Source: CAYFVU01 sp964346645
GTDB lineage: Bacteria > Spirochaetota > Spirochaetia > DSM-16054 > Sediminispirochaetaceae
Length of the DNA: 64,000 nt
Assembly (NCBI GenBank): GCA_964346645.1
Contig: CAYFVU010000006.1
Span: 1 to 64,000 of the forward strand
Direction: 5' to 3'
A program made the translations under genes and the position numbers. The notes below the pieces were generated by a model. It was not told the origin of the DNA, did not search any database, and worked only from the letters and a program-made list of their open reading frames with translations. Of the stretch, positions 54,414 to 63,095 are shown one piece after another. Numbering within the stretch: position 1 is the first letter of the stretch; each line of letters starts with the position of its first letter.

Positions 54414-54522
54414 AATGATTGCCTCCGTAATACAAAGTTTTTCGAAACAATTTTCTCACGGACTCTGATATTTTTCAATAACGCAAAGCAGCTGTGCAGA
54501 TGTCGAACTAGTAGAATTCCTG

Positions 54523-55935
54523 ATGAGAAGCCACAAAACCGGGCAGGGGCTCCCTCTCGTGTTCGTCGTGCTCCTCAGTACGGCGTCCATGGCACAAGAG
54601 GAGCAGGAGATCTATCTGCAGCACAGCATGCGGATGAGAAGAGAAGAACGGGCGAGCCGTCTCTTGGTCGAGAACGAGTTCGTCGAGGCGGCCGTGGTGC
54701 GGGAGCTCGTTGGCGGAGAGACTAAACTGTTTCCCGGCCTCCGCTCGAGCCATGTAAAGGCTGGGTCCCTGTCGCCGGAGGGAAGCGCGGCGGTCGCCGG
54801 CAGCGGACACTTCGCCGGCTATGCGGCGGGGTATGAGCTCGGAGATCCGGGGATTTCGGTGGATTTTGGACTCGATCCGGTAAATCGGCGCGGCATAGCT
54901 GTAACGCCGTTCGGAAACTCCGATGCGTCGGAGGCGCTCTTCTATTGGCTGCGGAAGGATGATGAGGAGGAATTCGGGGGGTTCTACAGCTTCCATGCGG
55001 GAGATTTCTTCGCGGTGGATTTAGGACTCATGCGAAACCGTTTCTTCAGTGAGAGGGAGCCGGATCTCTCAGCGGAGAGGCTCCACATCGGTCGGAGCGA
55101 GGAGATGCTGAAGGGGCTCGCCGGTCTGCGAGCGCAGATCCCGTGGGTGGGCTCTGTCACCCTCCTCGGGGCTTCGAGCCTCCTACCCTCGCTTCCGCCG
55201 GGAGCCTTCCTGGCCGCATCCCTGAGCGGTGAGCATCTGCTGTGCGGCTATTCCGCCGCGGGCGACTATTCGAGCCGTTTCTACGTCTATCGGGATGGAG
55301 ATGTGGCAGAGGGGCGGTGGAACGGCTCGTTCGAACTCAGCCTCCTGCCGCGTTCTCCCATCGGCGGAGAGGTCGGGGCGGTGATACGGGACGGAGGTGT
55401 GGAGCTCAGCCCCGACCTCTACCGTGAGACCGAGCACGAGATGTATGGAGGGTTTCGCATTGGTTTAGGCCCACTGCAGTTCGAGGCCGAGAGGGGGCTC
55501 GAATGGTGGTGGGAAACGGATGGAGAGGGGGGATACGAAGACCGCACGGAACTCTCCCTGGAGCTCGAGACCGGTCTGGTTTCTGCGGAGCTCTATCGTG
55601 TTTTCGGCGAGCAGGGAGAGAGCGTCAATCCCGGAGGCTGCGGCGGGACGACGGAGAGCTGCGGCGGGACAGAGGAACTCTCCGGCTACGGAGGAGAGCT
55701 CGAGCTGGATCTTTTTCACGTACGAGCCTCCGCCGAGGCTGCGCGGGAGGATGAAGAGCTCTCCTATGCCTTTGGTCTGGAGGCAGATATCGGCGGGTTC
55801 GCGGAGCTCGCAGGACGTTTCGGGCTGAACGACGGGGAGAGCTTCTGGTCCATATCCTGGAACGTGGGCGGGGAGCTGGTGCTGCCGGGGGATCGTGAAG
55901 TTCCGTCAGACTCCCCCCGAACCCTCCATGACTAG
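54523..55935 (+). CDS. exported beta-rich protein, possible outer-membrane barrel
   Basis: This 470-residue protein has a signal peptide (about 1-25, ending ASMAQ). The mature part has many alternating strands (FAGYAAGYELGDPGISVDFG, FRIGLGPLQFEAERGLEWWW, DRTELSLELETGLVSAELYR) and ends in a strand pattern, FWSISWNVGGELVL. This is typical of an outer-membrane barrel, but the last residue is not Phe. It contains two repeats around CGGT (residues about 370-380). No ribosome site is seen. No family recognised. Its stop shares CTAG with mgtE. Confidence 0.7.
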   Translation: MRSHKTGQGLPLVFVVLLSTASMAQEEQEIYLQHSMRMRREERASRLLVENEFVEAAVVRELVGGETKLFPGLRSSHVKAGSLSPEGSAAVAGSGHFAGYAAGYELGDPGISVDFGLDPVNRRGIAVTPFGNSDASEALFYWLRKDDEEEFGGFYSFHAGDFFAVDLGLMRNRFFSEREPDLSAERLHIGRSEEMLKGLAGLRAQIPWVGSVTLLGASSLLPSLPPGAFLAASLSGEHLLCGYSAAGDYSSRFYVYRDGDVAEGRWNGSFELSLLPRSPIGGEVGAVIRDGGVELSPDLYRETEHEMYGGFRIGLGPLQFEAERGLEWWWETDGEGGYEDRTELSLELETGLVSAELYRVFGEQGESVNPGGCGGTTESCGGTEELSGYGGELELDLFHVRASAEAAREDEELSYAFGLEADIGGFAELAGRFGLNDGESFWSISWNVGGELVLPGDREVPSDSPRTLHD

Positions 55936-57278
55936 AGATTCAACAGGAGTTTGGCTATTTCGAAATAGATGGTCAGCCCGCAGACATCGATGACGGTGGC
56001 CATGAGGGGCGCGGACATCACCGTCGGATCGAAGCCGAGGCGGTGGATGATAAGCGGGGCGACCGTGCCGATGATATTAGAGACGAGCACGACGAAGGTG
56101 AGTGAGAGGCCGATTACAAGGCCGGGATAGATTCCGACGCCCGGCGGGAGCAGGACGCTTCGTCCTATAATGACCACGCCGGTAACGACCCCCATGAGCA
56201 GACCTACGAACAGTTCTCTCAGCATGATTATGCCGATGAGCCGGAACTGGATCTCGCCGGTTGCGAGCCCGCGGATCATCAGGGTCGAAGACTGGCTGCC
56301 GGAGTTGCCGCCGGTCTGGGTGATGACGGGCATGAAGATGAAGAGAAAGGCCGCTCCCAGGATGATACCCTCGTAGTGGTGCACCACGTTTGTGGTGATG
56401 GTCCCGAATAGGAGTAGTATGATGAGCCACGGGACCCGTTTCTTGACCAGGCCCCACACGGAGGTGTCCATGTAGCTGTCGACCTCGCCGGACATGCCTC
56501 CCATCTTGTAGATATCCTCGGTCTGCTCCTCGCGTATGACATCTATGACGTCATCGAAGGTTACGATTCCGAGTATGAGGTTGTTCGAGTCGACAACGGG
56601 GAGTGAAACCAGGTCGTAGTCCTCGAGCGTCTTCGCCACCTCCTCGCGGTCTGTGTCGTCGCTCACCGTGATCACCCTCGTCTCCATGAGCTCGGATACT
56701 CTCTGCTCGTCCTCCGCTCCGAGGAGGTCCTTTATGGATACGGAACCGAGGAGCCGCTGCAGGTTGTCGAGCACGTAGATGTAGTAGATGAACTCCACGT
56801 CGCGTACCTGTGATCTGACGAATTTCAGTGCTTGGGCAACGGTGATGTTCGAGCGGATCGCGATGTAGCGGGGGGTCATCATTCCCGCCGCATCGTCTTC
56901 GTCGAAACGGAGAAGAAAGAGCATCTCCCTCTTTGCCTCGTCGCTCAGGTTCTCCCAGACCGAACGGCGCACCTCGTGGCTCACCGACTGTACCAGGTCT
57001 ACCAGATCGTCGGGCTCCATTGAGCGGAAGAGGGCACGCTTGCCCTGCGCCGAAAGGGAGGTAATGATCTTCTCCTGTTCGGTGTTCGATAGCTCGGTAA
57101 TGAGGGCCATCTTCCGCTCGGTGTCGAGGTGGAGAAAGACCTCGGCAGCCTCCTCCTCAGTGAGCTCCCACCAGTCGTTGGCGAGCTCTCCCATCGGCTG
57201 TTCGGAGAAGAGGGAGTGAATGTCTTCGTGGCTCAGTATGTCCCGGTACTTGCGAAAATAATCGATATACGTGCTCAT
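55932..57278 (-). CDS. mgtE: magnesium transporter MgtE
   Basis: This 448-residue channel has a cytoplasmic N domain (about 15-125, superhelix), two CBS domains (about 130-255), and five membrane helices (about 285-448) with GNSGSQSSTLMIRGLATGEI and the pore helix region GTVAPLIIHRLGFDPT, VMSAPLMATVIDVCG. The N and CBS domains sense internal Mg2+. The ATG follows GGGAGGAG and overlaps the murB stop by 4 bases. The frame extends far upstream, but only through murB. Confidence 0.95.
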   Translation of the reverse strand: MSTYIDYFRKYRDILSHEDIHSLFSEQPMGELANDWWELTEEEAAEVFLHLDTERKMALITELSNTEQEKIITSLSAQGKRALFRSMEPDDLVDLVQSVSHEVRRSVWENLSDEAKREMLFLLRFDEDDAAGMMTPRYIAIRSNITVAQALKFVRSQVRDVEFIYYIYVLDNLQRLLGSVSIKDLLGAEDEQRVSELMETRVITVSDDTDREEVAKTLEDYDLVSLPVVDSNNLILGIVTFDDVIDVIREEQTEDIYKMGGMSGEVDSYMDTSVWGLVKKRVPWLIILLLFGTITTNVVHHYEGIILGAAFLFIFMPVITQTGGNSGSQSSTLMIRGLATGEIQFRLIGIIMLRELFVGLLMGVVTGVVIIGRSVLLPPGVGIYPGLVIGLSLTFVVLVSNIIGTVAPLIIHRLGFDPTVMSAPLMATVIDVCGLTIYFEIAKLLLNL

Positions 57279-58201
57279 TCGGCTCCTCCCCACTCGCCGA
57301 CGAAGCGGATCTCCGGCTCGAGCTCGATTGCGAGCCGCCGAAAGGCCTCGTCCCGTGCAAGCTCCACGAGGTAGCGGATGTCCTCCGCGTTCGCGCCGCC
57401 GCGGTTGATAATGATATTTGCATGAAACGGCGCAATTTGTGCACCCCCCCTTTCGGTACCCTTCAGGCCGAGCTCGTCGAGGATGACTCCCGTCGGTCTT
57501 CCGAAATCTCGGTTGTTCTTGAAGACCGAGCCTGCGGAGGGGTAGGCGAAGTGACCCTTTCTCTTGCGGTCCTCGCAGACCCGCTCCATTTCGCCGCGAA
57601 TCTCCTCCGGAACGCCGCGCCGCAGAGCGAAGGAGGCGCGGTAGACGGTTTTGTCGCCGCCCTGGAAAGGGGAGCGCTTGTAGGAGAAATCCGGGTGCGG
57701 GAGACTCAGATTCCCCCACGCACCTTTGCCGTCCACATATTCGATCTGCTCAACCACCTCGGAAACAGAGACTCCGTAGCAGCGTGCGTTCATCCAGAGC
57801 GCGCCGCCGGTGCTTCCGGGCATCTTGTAGATGAACTCGAGCCCGGTGAGGCCTTCCTCGCCGGCGCGGCGTGAGACCTCGCTGATTTCGGCCCCGGCTT
57901 CGGCTACGAGATGTGTTCCGTCTATCCGTACCGTCGAGAGCTTTGCCATGTCCACCACGAGCCCCCGTATGCCGGTGTCCGAGACGAGGATGTTCGCGCC
58001 GCCGCCGAGGATGTAGAGCGGCAGCCCCTCCCCATGGGCGAAGACGATGAGCTCAGCGAGCTCTTCTCTGCTTTCGGGAAGAGTGTAGATGTCCGCAGGA
58101 CCGCCTACGCCGAAGGTCGTATGGTGTTTCATCGCTTCGTGGAGTCGTATTTCTCCCCTTATGTTGATTTTTTCGGCTAATTTTTCTACAGTAATACTCA
58201 C
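57275..58201 (-). CDS. murB: UDP-N-acetylenolpyruvoylglucosamine reductase
   Basis: The 308-residue FAD enzyme makes UDP-MurNAc. HTTFGVGGPADIY, YILGGGANILVSDTGI, YKMPGSTGGALWMNARCYG, the catalytic Ser in YPSAGSVFKN and Glu in EPEIRFVGEWG are present. The type is II (shorter, without the Tyr loop of E. coli). The start is GTG without a strong ribosome site, close to an inverted repeat. It is co-transcribed with mgtE. Confidence 0.96.
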   Translation of the reverse strand: MSITVEKLAEKINIRGEIRLHEAMKHHTTFGVGGPADIYTLPESREELAELIVFAHGEGLPLYILGGGANILVSDTGIRGLVVDMAKLSTVRIDGTHLVAEAGAEISEVSRRAGEEGLTGLEFIYKMPGSTGGALWMNARCYGVSVSEVVEQIEYVDGKGAWGNLSLPHPDFSYKRSPFQGGDKTVYRASFALRRGVPEEIRGEMERVCEDRKRKGHFAYPSAGSVFKNNRDFGRPTGVILDELGLKGTERGGAQIAPFHANIIINRGGANAEDIRYLVELARDEAFRRLAIELEPEIRFVGEWGGAE

Positions 58202-58209
58202 TCAATCAT

Positions 58210-58242
58210 CCCGTATTCATATCATCATAATCATCATACGGG
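58210..58242. promoter_or_regulatory. inverted repeat between divergent murB and cysS
   Basis: CCCGTAT and ATACGGG are perfect complements around 19 bases made of ATCAT-like repeats. It lies 9 bases before the murB start and about 53 before cysS. It may be an operator or part of overlapping promoters (TATGAT lies inside on the minus strand). Confidence 0.4.
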
Positions 58243-58294
58243 AAAGACGGTGTGTTTTCCAGCGGGTTACAAGGCTTTTTCGAAAGGAGCGGGT

Positions 58295-59716
58295 ATGCAG
58301 TTACGTCTTTATAACACCATGTCACGAAAGATAGAGAATTTTTATACGGTAGAACCTGGAGTCGCGAAGATGTATACCTGCGGTCCGACGGTCTACAACT
58401 ATGCCCACATAGGTAATCTCCGCACCTACGTGTTCGAGGATGTGCTGCGGCGGGTACTCGAGTACGTAGGCTACGAGGTGGAGCACGTTATGAATGTGAC
58501 CGATGTCGGACATTTGACCGACGATGCCGATGAGGGCGAGGACAAGATGGTCAAGAGCTCTCGAGAGAAGGGCATGTCCGTGTGGGAAATCGCCCAGTAC
58601 TACACCGATGCCTTCTTCAAGGATGTGGACGAGCTCAATATCCTGCGCCCGACCAAGACGCCGAAGGCCACTGAACACGTGGGGGACATGATCGGGCTCA
58701 TAGAGCGGCTCGAGGAGAAGGGAAATACCTACACCTCAGGCGGAAACGTCTACTTCAGCATCGACACCTTTCCCGAATACGGAAAGCTGGCGAAACTCGA
58801 TACGCAGGAGCTCAAGTCCGGCGCGAGGATAGAGGTGGACAGCAACAAGAAGAATCCGAGAGATTTCGTGCTCTGGTTTACCCGCTCCAAGTTCGAGCAC
58901 CAGGCGATGATGTGGGATTCTCCCTGGGGACGCGGCTACCCGGGTTGGCACATCGAGTGCTCGGCGATGAGCATGAAGTATCTCGGCGAGCAGTTCGACA
59001 TCCACTGTGGTGGAGTCGACCACATACCCGTGCATCACAGCAACGAGATCGCCCAGTCGGAAGCGGCAACCGGCAAGAGGTGGGTGAATTTCTGGGTGCA
59101 CGGCGAATTCTTGATCATGGATGCCGGTAAGATGGCCAAGTCGAAGGGCAACTTCATCACGCTGAGAACCCTCAAGGAGCAGGGGTATGATCCATTGGAC
59201 TACCGTTACTTCTGCCTAGGCGGCCACTACCGGAGCCAGCTGCAGTTTACCCCGGATTCGCTCAATGCCGCGAGGGCTGCGCGAAAAAACCTCGTAGAAA
59301 GAGTGAAAGAACTCCAGGGAAGGGCGGGTGTCGAGTCCCGCTTGCCTACTGAGGAGCAGCTCTCGGACGAAGCGAAGAACTATCTCGGGGACTTTCGAGA
59401 CGCGGTTACGGAGGACCTCCACGTGCCGAAGTGTCTCAGCGTCATGTGGAGTGCGGTAAAGGACGAGAGGATCGGCGCCGAGGACCGGCTCTCCGTACTC
59501 TACGACATGGACCGCGTGCTCGGTCTCGATCTGCAGCGAAGCGGAAGCGCCTCCGCAGAAATAGACGAAGATTCCCTCGCCCTCATAGAGGAGCGTGAGG
59601 AGGCGCGGAAGAACAAGGATTTCGCACGGGCCGATGAGATCCGGGACGAGCTGTCTCGGAGGGGAATTACTATAAAGGACACTCCCGAAGGGACGGTATG
59701 GAGCAAATCGGTGTAA
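58295..59716 (+). CDS. cysS: cysteinyl-tRNA synthetase
   Basis: This 473-residue class I synthetase has the zinc Cys in YTCGPTVYNYAHIGNLRTY (with HIGH as HIGN), GWHIECSAMSMKYLG, GGVDHIPVHHSNEIAQSEA and the KMSKS loop as KMAKSKGNFITLR. Zinc ligands Cys, Cys and His, His or Glu are in place. The ATG follows AAAGGAG; the frame extends 15 codons upstream without support. Confidence 0.96.
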   Translation: MQLRLYNTMSRKIENFYTVEPGVAKMYTCGPTVYNYAHIGNLRTYVFEDVLRRVLEYVGYEVEHVMNVTDVGHLTDDADEGEDKMVKSSREKGMSVWEIAQYYTDAFFKDVDELNILRPTKTPKATEHVGDMIGLIERLEEKGNTYTSGGNVYFSIDTFPEYGKLAKLDTQELKSGARIEVDSNKKNPRDFVLWFTRSKFEHQAMMWDSPWGRGYPGWHIECSAMSMKYLGEQFDIHCGGVDHIPVHHSNEIAQSEAATGKRWVNFWVHGEFLIMDAGKMAKSKGNFITLRTLKEQGYDPLDYRYFCLGGHYRSQLQFTPDSLNAARAARKNLVERVKELQGRAGVESRLPTEEQLSDEAKNYLGDFRDAVTEDLHVPKCLSVMWSAVKDERIGAEDRLSVLYDMDRVLGLDLQRSGSASAEIDEDSLALIEEREEARKNKDFARADEIRDELSRRGITIKDTPEGTVWSKSV

Positions 59717-59743
59717 CATTTAAGCCGATGTGTTGTTTTAATT

Positions 59744-60271
59744 ATGAAGATCCATACCGATGACCCAGAGATGTTCCGAACTGTGTATGAGCGTGTATTC
59801 CCAACGGTGCTCCGGGTATCGTATAATATCACGTTGGATGCGGATATAGCGGAGGATATTTGCCAGGAAGCCTTTATCAAATTCTACCACCACTCCGCTC
59901 CTTTTCCGTCTATCGACCAGGCAACCTATTGGTTATTGAGAGTGGTTAAGAACCTGTCCCTGAACTACTTCAAGCGCAAAAAGCGGGAGCGAAAGGCTAT
60001 GGAGAGCTACTTTCATCAGCCGCGATCGCTCCCGAAGACCGGCGAAGAGTCGCTCCTCCAAACGGAAACTACCCAGATCGTACAACAGGCGATCAGCCGT
60101 CTTCCGGACACCCTCAAGTCGGTCATCGTGCTCAAGGAGTTCGGAGAGCTCTCATACAAAGACATAGCGAAGGTGTTACACATCACGGAGAACAACGTCA
60201 AGGTACGTGTCCACAGGGCTCGTACGCAACTCGAATCTCTCATCGAGGAGGATGACGTACATGTGCGTTGA
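59744..60271 (+). CDS. ECF-family RNA polymerase sigma factor
   Basis: This 175-residue sigma factor has only regions 2 and 4. Region 2 (about 12-80) has YNITLDADIAEDICQEAFIKF and ATYWLLRVVKNLSLNYFKRK. Region 4 (about 115-170) has RLPDTLKSVIVLKEFGELSY, KDIAKVLHITENNVKVRVHRA. The partner anti-sigma gene follows with an 11-base overlap. Target genes are unknown; self-control is common for such pairs, but I cannot identify a convincing ECF promoter upstream. Confidence 0.93.
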   Translation: MKIHTDDPEMFRTVYERVFPTVLRVSYNITLDADIAEDICQEAFIKFYHHSAPFPSIDQATYWLLRVVKNLSLNYFKRKKRERKAMESYFHQPRSLPKTGEESLLQTETTQIVQQAISRLPDTLKSVIVLKEFGELSYKDIAKVLHITENNVKVRVHRARTQLESLIEEDDVHVR

Positions 60272-60860
60272 TGATAAAGAACTATCGGCATATATCGACG
60301 GCGAGCTCTCACCGCAGGCGCAGGAGGCGATCGCCGCACATATAGAGCAGTGCTCGACCTGCAGCGAGAGGTTCGAGTCAATGCATGGAGTGAGCCGGCT
60401 GATGCGGGACTCCTCAGAGGTCGCAGACTCAGAGGATCGGCTCGCACGCTCATGGAATCGTATCGACGTTTCGGTGCGCAGGCGGTCCGGACCTTCGATA
60501 TGGAGCAGACATCTCAAGCTCTCCGCGCCGGCGGCTGCCGCGGCAGCATTTGTGCTGGTACTGCTCGGCGGACTCTCGGCCTTTTTTTTCGGTGCAATTT
60601 ACTCCCCCGACACGGGGCAACCGAATGGGATACCCGTAGTCGAACGCTCAGAAGAACGCGAGGAGGTTTCTTTCCGCAAAGAGAAGCGGGAACCCACCCG
60701 CAAAGAAATGGAGGAGCTGATCAGGTTCCTCTCTGAACGCGGTGCATCGATCGAGTTGAAGATCGAGCTCCCGCAACCTTCGAACTTCACCGTGTACGGA
60801 GAGCCTCAGCTCATCCGGGCAGCGGATTTTACCGATTTTAAGGAGAATACGGTCAATTGA
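60261..60860 (+). CDS. zinc-binding (ZAS) transmembrane anti-sigma factor
   Basis: This is a 199-residue membrane protein. The cytoplasmic anti-sigma domain (about 1-75) carries the ZAS motif His27-x3-Cys31-x2-Cys34 (HIEQCSTC). A membrane helix (about 92-113, AAAAAFVLVLLGGLSAFFFGA) leads to an outside part of about 85 residues. The ATG at this position has GAGGAGG 9 bases upstream; another ATG three codons earlier has no room for it. It should hold the sigma factor at the membrane until an envelope signal frees it. Confidence 0.9.
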   Translation: MCVDDKELSAYIDGELSPQAQEAIAAHIEQCSTCSERFESMHGVSRLMRDSSEVADSEDRLARSWNRIDVSVRRRSGPSIWSRHLKLSAPAAAAAAFVLVLLGGLSAFFFGAIYSPDTGQPNGIPVVERSEEREEVSFRKEKREPTRKEMEELIRFLSERGASIELKIELPQPSNFTVYGEPQLIRAADFTDFKENTVN

Positions 60861-61369
60861 GACTTTATTTCATACGATTTCTCCTTCTCTTCTTTCTGCT
60901 CTGTGCGATCGGCACGGGGTATCTTGCCGCGCAGGATAACGGCAACGGCATAAGCCGCGAAGAGCTCGAGCATGTGCTCGACTATCTGCAGAAGGAAGCG
61001 GTCTCGGTCGATATCACCGCCAGAATAACCGGAGAGAAGGGGCGGAACGTGTGGGACACGGAGAGCCGGCGCTTGACCGTTTCCGGACGTTCGGTTACCG
61101 TCTCACTCGACGGCGACAACATACGTGTGGTTGCCCACATCATCCCGTTTTTGAACGAGGACAACTCCATTCTGCTCGTCGCAAAGGGTGAGGTCTGGAT
61201 TCACAGCGATTCGCAGGAGGATACGAAGTACTACAGCACGATGAAGAGTCTGCCGGTAAAGGCGGGCGAGAGCATCATGTTCTTTCCCGTCGGTGTCGCG
61301 GTAGATGTCGATAAAAACGTCTATACTATTGAGATGGAGATTCGGGTCAGCCCATACGAGCCAGATTAG
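60857..61369 (+). CDS. exported protein of the ECF operon, function unknown
   Basis: This 170-residue protein has a signal peptide (about 1-23, FLLLFFLLCAIGTGYLAAQ) and a beta-rich domain with no recognised family (LTVSGRSVTVSLDGDNIRVV, YTIEMEIRVSP). TTG start overlaps the anti-sigma stop (TTGA), with AAGGAG 11 bases upstream, so it is translationally coupled. It may be a periplasmic partner of the anti-sigma factor or of the transglutaminase that follows. Confidence 0.8.
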   Translation: MRLYFIRFLLLFFLLCAIGTGYLAAQDNGNGISREELEHVLDYLQKEAVSVDITARITGEKGRNVWDTESRRLTVSGRSVTVSLDGDNIRVVAHIIPFLNEDNSILLVAKGEVWIHSDSQEDTKYYSTMKSLPVKAGESIMFFPVGVAVDVDKNVYTIEMEIRVSPYEPD

Positions 61370-61375
61370 TCCTGC

Positions 61376-63022
61376 ATGAGAAACCACACGCTTCGCTCCG
61401 CCCTCATCCCCGTTGCACTGCTCGTTCTGCTCATTGCAGCGGCCGTATTTCACACGAGACTCATAAAGCATCCTCCCGAGATAGTTTCGCTCTCGCCCGC
61501 CGCCACCTTCCCGGGCAATCCCCTCACGATCAACGGGAAGAACTTCGGAGAGAAACGGGGCGACAGCGAGGTGGTAATCGCCGGAATTCGCGCCACCTCT
61601 TCTCACTTTATCGAGTGGAACGATACGAGAATTCGGCTCCGTGTGCCGCACGGCGTGAAGTCGGGGAGGGTTTACGTGCGGACGAACGACGGGAAGAGCA
61701 ACGGGGCGCTCTTTACCAACAAGTCCCACATTCCCGTCATTCTTTCCGGTCCAGCGGAACCGGGGCAGCCCTATATCGAGAGCATAAGCCCGGAAAAGGG
61801 GGCCGTAGGCGCCGAGGTCTCAATAACCGGGACCAACTTCGGCCGGCGGAGGGGTAACGGCAACGTGTTCTTTCGTTTTCTTCTCGGCGACGCCGGCACA
61901 TCGAAAGGCAAGGAGGATGCCCTCTCTCGGGTGAATTGCAGTGAAATAGATTACGACTATCTCCTCTGGAGCGACCAGGAGATACGGGTTTACGTTCCCG
62001 ATGGGGCGGTTTCGGGGAATGTGATGGTGGAGACCGACCGGGGAATGAGCAACGCCGTGTATTTCGAGGTGGCGGGACCTTCGGGGACGAAGCGGTTCGA
62101 ACGAAAGAAGGGATATCAGATACAGCACGAGATCACCATACGTAATCTCGACGCCGGAGGAGAGGGGGGAGGGATCGAGGTATGGGTGCCGCGGCTCACC
62201 GAAGGCTATACACAGCAGAGTATAGAGGAGTCGCACAGCCCCGAGCCGATGTGGCAGGACTATCAAGGGGTAATGCGGTATCATGTGAGCGAGCCGGCGG
62301 ATGTGGAGGAGGCGGTCCTCTCCCACACCTACTGGTTCGAGCGCTACTCCGTCTCCACCGACATCAGTCCCTCCTCGTTACCGAGTAGCTACGATACCGA
62401 TCGGGAGCTCTACCGGCGGTACACGAGACCCGGCAGCTTCATTCCTTCCGACGAAGGGTACTTTCGGGATCTCGCCGCACGGGTAACGAGGGGGGAGATG
62501 AGTCCCTACGCCAAGGCGAAGGCGATCTACGAGTATCTCATTGAGGCATTGGAGGTTGACTCATCCTCGAGGGGCTCTCTCGAAGAGGCCATAGAGAGCG
62601 GCAGTTGCACCGCCTCGGACTATGGTCTCCTCTTCGTCATTCTCGCGCGTGCAGCAGACATACCCGCGCGGCCGAACGCCGGCTACCTCGTTTTCGGCGA
62701 CAAGCTGACCCGTACCCATACGTGGGCCGAGTTCTACCTTCCCCACTACGGATGGGTGCCTACGGACCCGGCCCTCGGGGACGGAATCGGCTACATATCC
62801 ATGCCCGTCGATGATCCGAGGAGCTTCTACTTCGGCAACATGGACAATCAACACATCACCTTCTCTCGACATGTGGTGGAGATCCCCAAGGTGAATCCCC
62901 ACTCGAGGACCCGCGAAATCTCCCGGTCTTTCAGCCTGCAGACGGTCTGGGAGGAGTATCAACCGGATATAGAGGACTACAGTTCGAGGTGGAGTGATCT
63001 TCGCGTGATAGACTGGTGGTGA
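61376..63022 (+). CDS. membrane-anchored IPT/TIG and transglutaminase-like protein
   Basis: The 548-residue protein has an N-terminal membrane anchor (about 8-27). Two IPT/TIG beta-sandwich domains follow (about 32-120, PEIVSLSPAATFPGNPLTIN; about 126-235, YIESISPEKGAVGAEVSITG), then a domain (about 240-370) and a transglutaminase core (about 380-470). The core has Cys in ESGSCTASDYGLLFVI, His in TRTHTWAEFYLPHYGW and Asp in VPTDPALGDG, a complete triad. It is the last gene of the ECF sigma operon, 6 bases after its neighbour. It could process or cross-link an envelope protein; the substrate is unknown. Confidence 0.87.
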   Translation: MRNHTLRSALIPVALLVLLIAAAVFHTRLIKHPPEIVSLSPAATFPGNPLTINGKNFGEKRGDSEVVIAGIRATSSHFIEWNDTRIRLRVPHGVKSGRVYVRTNDGKSNGALFTNKSHIPVILSGPAEPGQPYIESISPEKGAVGAEVSITGTNFGRRRGNGNVFFRFLLGDAGTSKGKEDALSRVNCSEIDYDYLLWSDQEIRVYVPDGAVSGNVMVETDRGMSNAVYFEVAGPSGTKRFERKKGYQIQHEITIRNLDAGGEGGGIEVWVPRLTEGYTQQSIEESHSPEPMWQDYQGVMRYHVSEPADVEEAVLSHTYWFERYSVSTDISPSSLPSSYDTDRELYRRYTRPGSFIPSDEGYFRDLAARVTRGEMSPYAKAKAIYEYLIEALEVDSSSRGSLEEAIESGSCTASDYGLLFVILARAADIPARPNAGYLVFGDKLTRTHTWAEFYLPHYGWVPTDPALGDGIGYISMPVDDPRSFYFGNMDNQHITFSRHVVEIPKVNPHSRTREISRSFSLQTVWEEYQPDIEDYSSRWSDLRVIDWW

Positions 63023-63036
63023 GAGACTATTGGTGA

Positions 63037-63066
63037 TTGACAAATTGTAATGTCGGCACCTATACT
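63037..63066 (+). promoter_or_regulatory. sigma-70-type promoter of the cyclic-nucleotide-binding protein gene
   Basis: TTGACA and TATACT are 18 bases apart, about 30 bases before the ATG. Confidence 0.7.
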
Positions 63067-63095
63067 TTGCGTGAGGGAATGTCGATAGGTAGTAT

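Noticed and set aside
57279..57719. Upstream extension of the mgtE frame
   Set aside because: It lies within murB in another frame and is Arg/Pro-rich. GGGAGGAG before 57278 fixes the start.
58218..58240. ATCAT-like repeats as a possible short CRISPR or simple-repeat array
   Set aside because: The units are only 5-6 bases and irregular, with no spacers. The inverted repeat around them is the better explanation.
59715..59743. Possible ECF-type autoregulated promoter before the sigma gene (GTAAC...)
   Set aside because: Only a partial -35-like GTAAC is present, and no GTC/CGT-type -10 at proper spacing, so I did not list it.
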